40,304 nt of DNA from Lacticaseibacillus yichunensis (GCF_003946405.1 NZ_RHOG01000027.1:1-40304); one strand, 5' to 3'. Counted from the stretch's first letter, positions 25,368 through 34,375 are shown. The notes: a model not told the origin generated them from the sequence alone. Program-made: numbers and translations.

Positions 25368-25766
25368 ATGAAGCGTGTGATTACGTACGGAACGTTTGAT
25401 CTGTTGCATTATGGCCATATTGAATTACTCAAGCGGGCTAAGGCGCTCGGGGACTATCTGATCGTGGCGCTTTCGACCGATGAGTTCAATTGGGACGACA
25501 AGCAGAAAAAAGCCTACTTCCCATACGAAAAACGCAAGCAACTGCTCGAGGCGATTCGCTATGTCGACCTGGTGATACCAGAAAATTCATGGGATCAAAA
25601 GGATAACGACATGAAACTCTATCAAGTCGATACTTTTGTGATGGGCGATGACTGGAAGGGTAAGTTCGATTTTCTCCACGAAGATACCGGGGTCGATGTG
25701 ATCTACCTGCCACGGACGCCGGAGATCTCGACCACGAAGATCAAGCATGATCTGAACATGAACTAG
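25368..25766 (+). CDS. tagD: glycerol-3-phosphate cytidylyltransferase
   Basis: The 132-residue protein matches TagD: VITYGTFDLLHYGHIELL with the HxGH nucleotidyltransferase motif at 14-17, FVMGDDWKGKFD and RTPEISTTKIK, the last being the signature loop that closes on the nucleotide (usually RTEGISTT; here Pro-Glu replaces Glu-Gly). It makes CDP-glycerol from CTP and glycerol 3-phosphate for TagB and the polymerase. ATG at 25368 follows TGGAGA at seven bases. Its stop codon overlaps the ribosome binding site of the next gene. Confidence 0.97.
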   Translation: MKRVITYGTFDLLHYGHIELLKRAKALGDYLIVALSTDEFNWDDKQKKAYFPYEKRKQLLEAIRYVDLVIPENSWDQKDNDMKLYQVDTFVMGDDWKGKFDFLHEDTGVDVIYLPRTPEISTTKIKHDLNMN

Positions 25767-25775
25767 GAGCAGAAG

Positions 25776-28184
25776 ATGAAAACCATTGCAATTATCGGCT
25801 TCAATCTTTTTGCGCCAGGCGGCACTTCCCGCGCAAACATGAACATGATGCACGCGTTCAAAAAAGCGGGATATGCGATCACTTTCTTTAATTACCGCTC
25901 ATTTACGCGCCGTGATCTGCATACTTTCCAACAGGCTCATCCGAGCTTAGCTGCGATCACCTACAAACAGTTCGAGGCACTGCGGAAAGATAATCATTTC
26001 GACTATATCTTCATTACCCGGGAGACCTTTTTCCCCATCGCCAAATACTTGCGCGGCATCGTGCCAAACGCGAATATTATCGGCGAGGTCAACACAGCTC
26101 TGCCGCTGGTCGATCTGGAAGAATTGCGGGAATTCGTTCCGTACTTCTCCTACATACGACTTGCGACCGAATCGACCCAGCAAAAGTTTGACCAATACTG
26201 TGGTTTCAATCGAACGTATGTGCAGACTGTGAGCCTGTATCACCTGAAGTTGCAAGAACAAGAGCCGTTTTTCACGAGCCATCATGATCAAGATGGCTTC
26301 GTGAACTTTTTGGTGCGCTCGCGGTTTGAGGCTTCGAAGGACATTCCGTATTCGCTGCGCTTGATGGATTATCTCGTTCATTATCTCGGTCGCCAAGAAT
26401 TTCGTTTTTACATCACCGGCTATGGCCCAAGCAATCGCCTGCTTCATAACCTGGTGGAGTACTATCACCTCGAGGATAATGTCTTTATCAACGAGGAAGA
26501 GCCAACCAATTATATCTATCTGTCGACCTCGAATCTTGAATCCTTTGGCTATTCAATCGCTGAATCCATCGACGCGGGTCATACTGTTGCGATGTATGGC
26601 GGCGACGATGGTGTTGTTCAAGAGAATTTTGCGGATTTCACAGACTGTGTTTGGCTGACCAAAAACGTCGAAACAGACGCCGCGGTTTTGGCGGAGCTGG
26701 CGGATCGCCCGCATGAGCGAGCCGATTACCAACATGATCTTGAAGCCCTGAAGCGCATCGATCATGATTATGTGAAGACATTTGCCGCGCATGTGGCAGA
26801 GCCTGTACCGGCGGACGCGTTTCCACCGGCGGATGTGCCTGCGATGACCTTCTTGGATCTGCGGCAAACATTGGAGCTGAAGGTGATCAATGATGGACTG
26901 GAAAAATACCGCCATGTCTATTATCGCCTGAAGCAGGCCCCTGTGATTGGCTGGGTCGTTCGTCAGAAGTGGATCAAGAACACGGCTCAGAAGTTCTTGC
27001 GCCAATACACACGTGAGCATGATGACGAGATCGAATTGACCGGCAATGTGACCGACCAAAAGCTCTTTGTTGAATCATTCCACGGTTCCAACTTCTCTGG
27101 TGATCCCAAATATCTGGCGATTGCTTATAAAAAGACACATCCGGATGCAGAGATCTTTGTCAGCTCGCGGAACTCGCTGGTTGATATGGAGGCACGCAGT
27201 TATGGGTTCATCCCCCTTCGGACGGGGAGCCGTAATTACGTCTATCGCTTCACCCAATGCAAGTACGTGGTGATCAACGGCAACAGTCTCGACAAGGCTG
27301 GCAAATTGCCGGATCAAGTCTTCATTCAGACCTGGCATGGTTTTCCGATGAAGAAGATGGTCAATGATCTGGAAGATGAGAAGCAGCGAAAGATCGAATC
27401 CGAAGCTTTTGCGCCGCGCATGCAAAAATGGGATTACTTGACCAGCAGTTCGGCGTATAATGTCGAATTGCTTCGTTCCGCGTTTGCGCTGGACGCCAAT
27501 GATCATCTTACGATTTTGGATAATGGGACACCGAAGAACGAATACTTGTTGACGCATGGTGCAGATGAAGCTGAGCGGGAGCGTCTTTTCCGCAAATACT
27601 TCAACCGTCCGTATGATGCCAACAAACATTTCGTCTTGTTCTGCCCGACCTGGCGCAAGGGCAAGCGGAAAGAAGTCTCTAAAGTCGACTTAGTTCAAGT
27701 TGTGGGGGAACTGCCGGCGAATTATGAGATCATCGTCAAACTGCATCCGAATGAAGGGTCGTTGCGGAAACAATACAGTGACCTGGATCCGCGTATTCAT
27801 TGTTTCTACAATGAATTAGTCGATATTCAGGAATTGTACATTCTCTCTGATATCCTGATCTCGGATTACTCCTCGGCGATCTTCGACTTCGCGTTGCTAA
27901 ACAAAAAGATCATCGTCCTGCAGGAGGATGAGGATCAATATGCACAGACAATCGGCTGGTATTTCGATATCAAAAAGGAATGTAAGTTAGAGGGGCATGC
28001 CTACACGAGCACTGAGCTCGCGGACGAAATTTTGAATGATGACGGAGATCGCACTTATGATCACCTCATAAAGGAGCGTCTACTAACTAATGAGTCTATG
28101 GGATCGAGCCAAGAGATATGGCGCACAGTCATTGAGCAAAGCAGTCAAGTCGAACGACCCGTCAATGACGATCAGCCAGACTGA
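25776..28184 (+). CDS. fusion of GT-B glycosyltransferase and TagF-like CDP-glycerol glycerophosphotransferase
   Basis: An 802-residue two-part protein. Residues about 1-330 look like a family 4-type glycosyltransferase: GFNLFAPGGTSRANMNMMHAFKKAGY at the acceptor loop, FRFYITGYGP, and STSNLESFGYSIAESIDAG, the usual E-x7-E donor site. Residues about 430-790 are a glycerophosphotransferase domain: FIQTWHGFPMKKM with His521, VLFCPTWRKGK, IIVKLHPNEGS and ILISDYSSAIFDFALLNKK. The C-terminal half should polymerise glycerol phosphate from CDP-glycerol onto the primed lipid, and the N-terminal half may add sugars to the chain; which sugar is unknown. Similar fused proteins are known in lactic acid bacteria under names such as bifunctional glycosyltransferase/glycerophosphotransferase. 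AGGAG precedes the ATG by six bases. The 3' end overlaps the next gene by 95 bases. Confidence 0.9.
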   Translation: MKTIAIIGFNLFAPGGTSRANMNMMHAFKKAGYAITFFNYRSFTRRDLHTFQQAHPSLAAITYKQFEALRKDNHFDYIFITRETFFPIAKYLRGIVPNANIIGEVNTALPLVDLEELREFVPYFSYIRLATESTQQKFDQYCGFNRTYVQTVSLYHLKLQEQEPFFTSHHDQDGFVNFLVRSRFEASKDIPYSLRLMDYLVHYLGRQEFRFYITGYGPSNRLLHNLVEYYHLEDNVFINEEEPTNYIYLSTSNLESFGYSIAESIDAGHTVAMYGGDDGVVQENFADFTDCVWLTKNVETDAAVLAELADRPHERADYQHDLEALKRIDHDYVKTFAAHVAEPVPADAFPPADVPAMTFLDLRQTLELKVINDGLEKYRHVYYRLKQAPVIGWVVRQKWIKNTAQKFLRQYTREHDDEIELTGNVTDQKLFVESFHGSNFSGDPKYLAIAYKKTHPDAEIFVSSRNSLVDMEARSYGFIPLRTGSRNYVYRFTQCKYVVINGNSLDKAGKLPDQVFIQTWHGFPMKKMVNDLEDEKQRKIESEAFAPRMQKWDYLTSSSAYNVELLRSAFALDANDHLTILDNGTPKNEYLLTHGADEAERERLFRKYFNRPYDANKHFVLFCPTWRKGKRKEVSKVDLVQVVGELPANYEIIVKLHPNEGSLRKQYSDLDPRIHCFYNELVDIQELYILSDILISDYSSAIFDFALLNKKIIVLQEDEDQYAQTIGWYFDIKKECKLEGHAYTSTELADEILNDDGDRTYDHLIKERLLTNESMGSSQEIWRTVIEQSSQVERPVNDDQPD

Positions 28185-29169
28185 TACAACTGAGCTCAAT
28201 TTTGATTGGGAAGCGGATAAGATCGTTGTCAAAACGGGTTCGGAGACGAATCTGCTGCAATTAGCGCGCCGCGACCCACATATCAAAAGCGCCTATCAGC
28301 AGCTGTTGAGTAAGGATTACATCTTTTATATGCATAGTTTAGGCAAGAGTTACTTCATTCGCCGGGCGCTGATCAAGACCATTTGGAAGCGAACGGACCT
28401 GGTCCAATACGGGGATACCTTTTACACCGTGACACCGGTGGCCCCGAATAAGGTCAATCAGCTGGCCCCACTGCGGCTGTGTGTGATTTTCTCCTCGATG
28501 CCAGGGCCTAAGGAATATTACTCGCCGAATGTGGCGGAACGGATGTTTGTACAAAATTATCCGTCTTTGGCCAAACACTTGGTGAAGAATACCTTAATTT
28601 TGCGCATCATGGATCTTAATCGGAATTTCGGCACGTATTATATGAACACGGAGAACTACCCCACCTTTGAGGATGATGTTCAAGGCATCATTCTTCAGGT
28701 GATGGCCGACCATGACATCGATGCGGATGACGTGGTGCTTTACGGCGGTTCAAAAGGTGGCTCCGGGGCACTTTATCACAGTATCTTGGGTAATTATCAT
28801 GCGGTCGTAGTCGATCCGATTTTTTCCCAGACGAATTATTGGCAGGGCGACCATGATGTGCATTTCACCCAAGGCTATTTGCCTGAGAAGTTGCTTGCGA
28901 CCTATCAAGCGGCCTTGACTGCATATCCGAACACACGCGAAAAAACGATCATCGGCACGCCTCAGGTCCGCGTCAACTATGACGAGTATCTGAAACTTGA
29001 CTCACCGCTGGTCCATATTTATCACGTCTTCGACGATCACATCCAAAAACACCCGGATGTCTCTGCCAATAGCACAATCGAGCAAGTCACACTCATGAAT
29101 CAGTATCTGCTCAGCTCACCGAACTTGCTGAAGTTACAGGCGGCTGAGGATCAACGCTTTATGAAGTAA
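28090..29169 (+). CDS. XcbB/CpsF-family protein with alpha/beta-hydrolase motif
   Basis: The 359-residue protein resembles the XcbB/CpsF family of capsule biosynthesis genes, which also recalls the hydrolase part of Asp2. The middle has VVLYGGSKGGSGALYHSILG, a nucleophile elbow with Ser221, then VVVDPIFSQTNYW and a late Asp/His region (VHIYHVFDDHIQKH). No signal peptide or membrane helix. In the family, a role as an acyl/sugar modifier or as a polymer transferase has been discussed; here the reaction is not known. It starts with ATG at 28090 in another frame inside the end of the fusion gene, with AAGGAG 13 bases upstream (a long gap); an in-frame stop just upstream excludes an earlier start. 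Its position between polymerase and exporter genes suggests WTA modification. Confidence 0.8.
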   Translation: MSLWDRAKRYGAQSLSKAVKSNDPSMTISQTDTTELNFDWEADKIVVKTGSETNLLQLARRDPHIKSAYQQLLSKDYIFYMHSLGKSYFIRRALIKTIWKRTDLVQYGDTFYTVTPVAPNKVNQLAPLRLCVIFSSMPGPKEYYSPNVAERMFVQNYPSLAKHLVKNTLILRIMDLNRNFGTYYMNTENYPTFEDDVQGIILQVMADHDIDADDVVLYGGSKGGSGALYHSILGNYHAVVVDPIFSQTNYWQGDHDVHFTQGYLPEKLLATYQAALTAYPNTREKTIIGTPQVRVNYDEYLKLDSPLVHIYHVFDDHIQKHPDVSANSTIEQVTLMNQYLLSSPNLLKLQAAEDQRFMK

Positions 29170-29192
29170 TGGAATCACAAGGAGGCAACATT

Positions 29193-30422
29193 TTGGATAC
29201 TCCCGTTAAAGTCAGAGTCAAGGAGATCACCAAAGAGTTCGAGATGTATAAAACGCGCTCGGACAAGATCAAAGCATTATTGACACCGGGCCGCTCGAAG
29301 GTCCCAACATTTTGGGCCTTGAAAGGGGTGTCGTTTGAAGCCCATGCCGGCGAGGCGCTTGGGTTGATCGGCATCAACGGCTCCGGCAAATCAACGGTCT
29401 CAAATGTGATCTCGGGCATCATTCCGCCAACATCCGGCGAGCTTGAGGTCAACGGGGATGTCTCCATCATCGCGATCGGGGCAGGGCTCAAGGCTCAATT
29501 GACCGGACTGCAAAACATCCGGGTGAAGGCGTTAATGTCTGGCCTGACCAATAAGGAGATCGACCAGATCATTCAAGATGTGATCGACTTTGCGGATATT
29601 GGCGATTTCATTAATCAGCCGGTGAAGAATTATTCCAGTGGGATGCGGTCTCGGCTGGGATTTGCGATCGCGATTCACCAAAAGCCCGATATCCTGATCG
29701 TCGATGAAGCCCTGTCTGTTGGGGACCAGACCTTCTACGAGAAGTGTATGGAAAAGATGATGCAGTTCAAGGCGGAAGGCAAGACAATCATCTTTGTCAG
29801 CCATGCCCTGAATCAGGTCGAAACATTCTGTGATCGCGTGGTCTGGATGCATTACGGTGATGTGCGTGAACAAGGGGACACGGCAACGGTTCTCGATCAT
29901 TACCGGGAATTTACGACCCGCTTCAATAAGTTGTCGGCGACAGAAAAGAAAGCCTATCAGGCCCAGAAAAAAGAGGACCAGAAGGATTTTTCGCTTGAAG
30001 AACTGCAAACGCGTGATGCAAACGACGTGACGCCAGCGCAGGCGAGCAAGATCTTTCAGCGCAATCGGGTCGGCGACAAGATGAGCTTCAGCATGATCGT
30101 GATCATGCTGGCAATGCTTGTGGCGTTGTTCTTCGCGGCGCGGTGGTCGGTGCGGACGCTGGACCATCAGCAGGTGGTCGAGCAGGCCGCAACTGCGCAG
30201 CTGGCCGCGACACGGGCGGCTGAGTACAGGGAAAAAACGGCGCTCAGCACGCCAAACGGGCAGTACAAGATCAAAGCCGAACATAAGGTGACAGCCGATG
30301 ACACGCTGGCGGATCTCGCAACTAAGTATGATGTTTCCGCTGCGCGGCTGAAGGCGGCCAATGATCTGAAAGACGACACATTGACAACGGGACGCATCAT
30401 CTACATTCCATACGATGATTAA
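29193..30422 (+). CDS. tagH: teichoic acid export ATP-binding protein with C-terminal LysM domain
   Basis: The 409-residue protein has the ABC domain of polymer exporters: Walker A GINGSGKST (60-68), signature YSSGM, Walker B ILIVDEALS, and H-loop SHALNQVE. After a charged linker a single membrane helix (about 298-320) leads to an outside part ending in a LysM-like domain (about 358-408, YKIKAEHKVTADDTLADLATKYDV type). With TagG it would flip the finished lipid-linked WTA chain across the membrane. LysM domains bind peptidoglycan sugars, so this tail may dock the exporter to the wall. The TTG start at 29193 has AAGGAGG seven bases upstream; an ATG at 29169 lacks one. Confidence 0.92.
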   Translation: MDTPVKVRVKEITKEFEMYKTRSDKIKALLTPGRSKVPTFWALKGVSFEAHAGEALGLIGINGSGKSTVSNVISGIIPPTSGELEVNGDVSIIAIGAGLKAQLTGLQNIRVKALMSGLTNKEIDQIIQDVIDFADIGDFINQPVKNYSSGMRSRLGFAIAIHQKPDILIVDEALSVGDQTFYEKCMEKMMQFKAEGKTIIFVSHALNQVETFCDRVVWMHYGDVREQGDTATVLDHYREFTTRFNKLSATEKKAYQAQKKEDQKDFSLEELQTRDANDVTPAQASKIFQRNRVGDKMSFSMIVIMLAMLVALFFAARWSVRTLDHQQVVEQAATAQLAATRAAEYREKTALSTPNGQYKIKAEHKVTADDTLADLATKYDVSAARLKAANDLKDDTLTTGRIIYIPYDD

Positions 30423-30447
30423 CATCGAGAAGATTTGAGGGTTGAGT

Positions 30448-31257
30448 TTGAAAGACGTATTTATTGTTTTACGCGAACAATTTACTAATCTTGGGATGAT
30501 CGTGCGGGTGTCCCGTTATGACGATAAGGCGACTTATCAGAGCCACTATCTGGGCCTGATTTGGCAGATCCTAAACCCAATCATACAAGTGGGGGTCTAC
30601 TACCTCATCTTTGGGATGGGCCTCTATGGTGGCCGAGAAGTGGAAGGGGTCCCTTTCATTGCTTGGATGATGTTAGGGCTGACCTGTTGGTTCTATATGT
30701 CTGCGACAATGCTGGGCACGTCGCAGAGCATCTACCGCCAATTATACTTAGTCTCAAAAATGAATTTTCCAGTCAGCACCTTGCCCAGTGTGAATATCGT
30801 CAGCAATCTGACCAGTTTCTGGGCCATGCTTGCGGTCACGATGCTCACAATCTTCTCACTGGGATTGCCCGTTTCGGTCCGCTGGTTCCAAGTCATCTAC
30901 TTCTTTTTCTGCATGATTGTCTTCATGTTTGCACTTGGAATCTTTAGCGCGACAATGACAGTACTGATTCGCGACTATCACATGGTCCTTCAATCGGTGA
31001 TTCGGTTGCTGCTTTACTTGTCAGGCGCAGTCTGGAACATCCGGACCACGGCCTTGCCGCCAAAGGTCAACGCAATCTTGCAACTTGACCCGGTCTTTTA
31101 CGTCATCGACGGGTTCCGCAAATCGCTATTCAATGGTAGCTGGTTCTGGCAACATCCGGTCGACATGGCGATCTTTTGGCTGATCACACTGTTGTTGTTG
31201 TTCATCGGGTGCCACCTGCATATCAAGTTCCGAGCCCGGTTCGTCGACCTGGCTTAA
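30448..31257 (+). CDS. tagG: teichoic acid export permease
   Basis: The 269-residue membrane protein has six predicted helices and the ABC-2 fold of TagG/Wzm permeases. The N-terminus has an amphipathic region followed by YQSHYLGLIWQILNPIIQVGVYYLIFGMGL, and the C-terminus has the conserved NPVFY-like LDPVFYVIDGFRKSLF. With TagH it exports lipid-linked WTA. TTG at 30448 was chosen because GAGGG lies six bases upstream; a TTG two codons earlier would leave no gap. It starts 25 bases after tagH, and a terminator follows it directly. Confidence 0.92.
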   Translation: MKDVFIVLREQFTNLGMIVRVSRYDDKATYQSHYLGLIWQILNPIIQVGVYYLIFGMGLYGGREVEGVPFIAWMMLGLTCWFYMSATMLGTSQSIYRQLYLVSKMNFPVSTLPSVNIVSNLTSFWAMLAVTMLTIFSLGLPVSVRWFQVIYFFFCMIVFMFALGIFSATMTVLIRDYHMVLQSVIRLLLYLSGAVWNIRTTALPPKVNAILQLDPVFYVIDGFRKSLFNGSWFWQHPVDMAIFWLITLLLLFIGCHLHIKFRARFVDLA

Positions 31258-31263
31258 TATTCG

Positions 31264-31287
31264 GGGACGGGAAGCCGTCCTTTTTTC
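31264..31287 (+). terminator. rho-independent terminator after tagG
   Basis: GGACGG (31265-31270) pairs with CCGTCC (31275-31280) around a four-base loop and six T residues follow. It begins seven bases after the tagG stop and ends only about 33 bases before the next start codon. Confidence 0.8.
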
Positions 31288-31319
31288 TTAGTCCGGATCT
31301 GAAACATATGGAGAATGTA

Positions 31320-34300
31320 GTGAACATGGGAGAAAAAGTGCGTTTTAGGTTTCGACGTGATGTGTTGAGCTGGTTATTACTGCTGGGGTTGCTGTATGTT
31401 TTCAATCTTTGCCAGCTGACTGTGGGTTCGCTGGGACAGCTCAATGGGGCAAATGTTGGCAAGGTCTTATCCTGGCAATCATTTTCATTCTGGATGGCAC
31501 GCGATGGGTTCATGACTCTCAAGGCGCTGATTTTTATCTACCTTGGGGCAACGATCGGCGCCCATCGTCTGCGGACGAATGCGTTGGTCAAGACTTGGCT
31601 CAGCGCGATTGCGATCTTGCTCACGCTTAGCCTTGTTGCCATGACGCTGAATTACGAGGTCGGTGGCGCACGGGTCTTTGATTCGCTATTCATCGTGTCC
31701 CGCAATGCCTTTCCGATGGTCACGGGCCTGCTGATCTTTGTGGCGCTGGCGCCCTACCTGACGCGCTTACTAGAAAGGCCGGCCGGCGTGATTGCGTACC
31801 TCGCGATTCTGGTATTTCCGTTGATCGGCAACCATGATCTATTTCTGTGGGGCAACGGCATTTCCCTGCGCGGCGTGATTTTGCTGTGCACCGCTGGGTT
31901 GCTGGTTCGCCGTATTCAAAAATACTGGCAGGCGCTGGCTTTGATCGGCACTTGGCTGATCGGGGCACTAATGACGGCGTACATGGGGTGGTTCTCTAGC
32001 AGTTACCATGGCGATCTGGCGACGATGGCGCGGTTTATCGGCATCGGCTCACCGTTTGTGATTCTGCCAGCGGTCGGCCTTGCCTATTTGCTAATGCGAG
32101 GCACCGCGTCTACTAACCAGGCACCGCTTGGCTTTCACCGCTTGGCTGTGCCGATCAGTCTGGCCACCATTGTGTTGACGACTGCCATTCCATTTCAAGA
32201 GACACTGCGCAAACTGCTGGATGGCAGTTCGATGACCGTGAGTTCGAACAACATTGGCAATCTGATGTTGTGGGCACTGGAGATCTCTGGCGTGGGGCTG
32301 GTTGTCGGGGGCCTGCTTGGCGCAATGGTCAGCGCCTCAAAAACGGTTGCGCTGGCTGATCGGCGGTGGGGGAATGCAACCCTGCTTGTCGCGCTTGAAG
32401 ACGTCTGGACCCATCTTGGACTATTCAGCAAACGGTTCTGGCACCAATATCGGCATGGCATTGTGGCGACCTGCGTGATCGCAATTTTGCAGGCCATTGC
32501 GGTGTTGAGCACGCATCAGTCCCTGCAGATGGATAATCTGATGCAGACGCCGCACATGTCGATCTTCTGGTTCACCTTTATCTTGCGCTTTTTGACGATC
32601 TTCTTTTCCAGTGCGATCATCTTGCTCGTTTTCTGGTTCATTCTCGCGGTGACAGATCGATATTGGTTGTCGCTGATCACGGTCTCCGCGGTCTCGATCG
32701 TATTGTCCATTGCGACTAACATCAAGATCGGGGCGCGCTCTGAACCGATCATTCCAGCCGACCTTGCCGAAATCACCTCGCTTGGTGAGCTCTTGCAGAT
32801 GGTCAGCCCGGTGTTGTTGGCCGTTGTAGCGGTCGGGTTAGTCGTGCTGATCGGGCTTATCATTGTGTTGGAACGCAAACATGGGTGGTATCACAGCCCT
32901 TGGTATGTGCGCATCTGGCGAATCGCGCTGCCGATCGTTTTTTTCCTTGGCTTTCAAAATGCCGGTCACCCGCAGACCCCGATGCATAATCTTTTGATCA
33001 ACTTCAACACGTATCGCTCCTTCTCAAACCAGTTGCTTGCATCGCAAGAAAATGGGCCATACCTGCAATTCGCTTACAACATCGATGTTGTCGTGATGGC
33101 GAAGCCTAAAGGATATTCAAAGGCGGCTGTGACACGAATCTATGAAAAATACAAGGCGCTTGCGAGCTCGCTAAATCAGACCCGCACCAATTCGCTGAAG
33201 GACCAGACCTTCATCTTCAACTTGAGCGAAGCCTTCTCCGATCCCCAGCACGTGCCAGAACTGAAGCTGAACGAGGACCCAATCAGCAAGATTCGGGCGT
33301 TGGCCGACACGACAACCTATGGCTACATGATGAGTTACGGCTATGGTGGTGGGACGGCCAATATGGAATTTGAATCCTTGACCGGCCTGTCGCTGGGCAA
33401 CTTTGATACCCGGCTGTCCTCGCCGTATTCCCAGCTTGTCGAGAACCTGAAGACGGTGCCGAACATCAGCCAAGGGTTCGATTATTCCAGCGCCGTCCAT
33501 CCGTTTGTGGGCACGTTCTACAATCGCATCGGCGTCTATAAGAAGTTCGGGCTGAACAAGTTTGTGTATCAGGGCAGTGGCTATAAGATCATTGATCAGA
33601 AAAAATACGGCAGCAACAAATATCTGTCCGACAAGACCGCCTATGCCAATGCGCTCAAGCAACTCAAAGCGCGTGATGGTGGCCAGTTCCTCAACCTGAT
33701 CACGATTCAGAATCATTACCCTTATCCAACTGGTATGTATCCGGATAATCAATTTTCCGCTAGTGGTAGTCCGTTCAGTGACGAAAGCAAGACGCAGATC
33801 GCGACCTATGCAAAAGGTTTGCATTATACGGATAATGAGGTCGTGAAGTTTATGGCCGCCCTTGATAAGATCGACAAACCCATCACCTGGGTCTTTTACG
33901 GGGATCATTTGCCGGCAAGTATCTATGATGCGGTCATGGGTCCGAAGACTTCCGTGCAGATGCATGAGACTGTGTACTTTGTCTATAGCAACAAGTATGC
34001 AAGGGCGCATGGCGCAAAGAGTAAGCTGACGACACGGCCGTTTGCCGGGACCAACGACTTCATCGCGATGGCGTTGACTCAGGCAAATGTGAAGGTCAAC
34101 GCGTACACCGCGCTGTTGACCGAGGTCGAGCAGCAGCTGCCAACGCCGTGGATCAAGATCGAAAATAGCCTCGATAGCAGTACCTATGGCATGCGCTTTA
34201 TCAATAATAACGGGTCGTTGGTACATTATGAGGCCCTGACGAAGGCGCAAAAACAGCTACTCAACGATTATCAGATCATTCAATATGACATTACGGTTGG

Positions 34301-34337
34301 CAAACAATACAGTCAACAGCTGGGGATGCATCCGTAA
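31320..34337 (+). CDS. large membrane phosphoglycerol transferase, LtaS/GacH-like
   Basis: A 1005-residue protein with about a dozen membrane helices over residues 15-600 and an extracellular alkaline-phosphatase/sulfatase-like domain behind. The catalytic set of lipoteichoic acid synthases can be placed: Glu637 in NLSEAFSD, Thr679 nucleophile in GGGTANMEFESLTGLS, Asp862-His863 in FYGDHLP; the spacings are close to those of S. aureus LtaS (Glu255, Thr300, Asp475-His476). LtaS itself has five helices and about 650 residues, so the larger membrane part fits better with GacH/SccH, which put glycerol phosphate from phosphatidylglycerol on wall polysaccharides. The GTG at 31320 has GGAG six bases upstream; an ATG two codons later is also possible. 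Terminators lie on both sides. Confidence 0.88.
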   Translation: MNMGEKVRFRFRRDVLSWLLLLGLLYVFNLCQLTVGSLGQLNGANVGKVLSWQSFSFWMARDGFMTLKALIFIYLGATIGAHRLRTNALVKTWLSAIAILLTLSLVAMTLNYEVGGARVFDSLFIVSRNAFPMVTGLLIFVALAPYLTRLLERPAGVIAYLAILVFPLIGNHDLFLWGNGISLRGVILLCTAGLLVRRIQKYWQALALIGTWLIGALMTAYMGWFSSSYHGDLATMARFIGIGSPFVILPAVGLAYLLMRGTASTNQAPLGFHRLAVPISLATIVLTTAIPFQETLRKLLDGSSMTVSSNNIGNLMLWALEISGVGLVVGGLLGAMVSASKTVALADRRWGNATLLVALEDVWTHLGLFSKRFWHQYRHGIVATCVIAILQAIAVLSTHQSLQMDNLMQTPHMSIFWFTFILRFLTIFFSSAIILLVFWFILAVTDRYWLSLITVSAVSIVLSIATNIKIGARSEPIIPADLAEITSLGELLQMVSPVLLAVVAVGLVVLIGLIIVLERKHGWYHSPWYVRIWRIALPIVFFLGFQNAGHPQTPMHNLLINFNTYRSFSNQLLASQENGPYLQFAYNIDVVVMAKPKGYSKAAVTRIYEKYKALASSLNQTRTNSLKDQTFIFNLSEAFSDPQHVPELKLNEDPISKIRALADTTTYGYMMSYGYGGGTANMEFESLTGLSLGNFDTRLSSPYSQLVENLKTVPNISQGFDYSSAVHPFVGTFYNRIGVYKKFGLNKFVYQGSGYKIIDQKKYGSNKYLSDKTAYANALKQLKARDGGQFLNLITIQNHYPYPTGMYPDNQFSASGSPFSDESKTQIATYAKGLHYTDNEVVKFMAALDKIDKPITWVFYGDHLPASIYDAVMGPKTSVQMHETVYFVYSNKYARAHGAKSKLTTRPFAGTNDFIAMALTQANVKVNAYTALLTEVEQQLPTPWIKIENSLDSSTYGMRFINNNGSLVHYEALTKAQKQLLNDYQIIQYDITVGKQYSQQLGMHP

Positions 34338-34345
34338 TATTCGGG

Positions 34346-34375
34346 ATACCTGTCAATTTTGACAGGTATTTTTTT
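34346..34375 (+). terminator. rho-independent terminator after the LtaS/GacH-like gene
   Basis: ATACCTGTC (34346-34354) and GACAGGTAT (34361-34369) pair perfectly around six bases and end in seven T residues. Confidence 0.92.

Noticed and set aside
33171-34250. A 359-residue minus-strand open frame opposite the LtaS/GacH-like gene
   Set aside because: Antisense shadow of a domain with recognised catalytic residues; no start signal.
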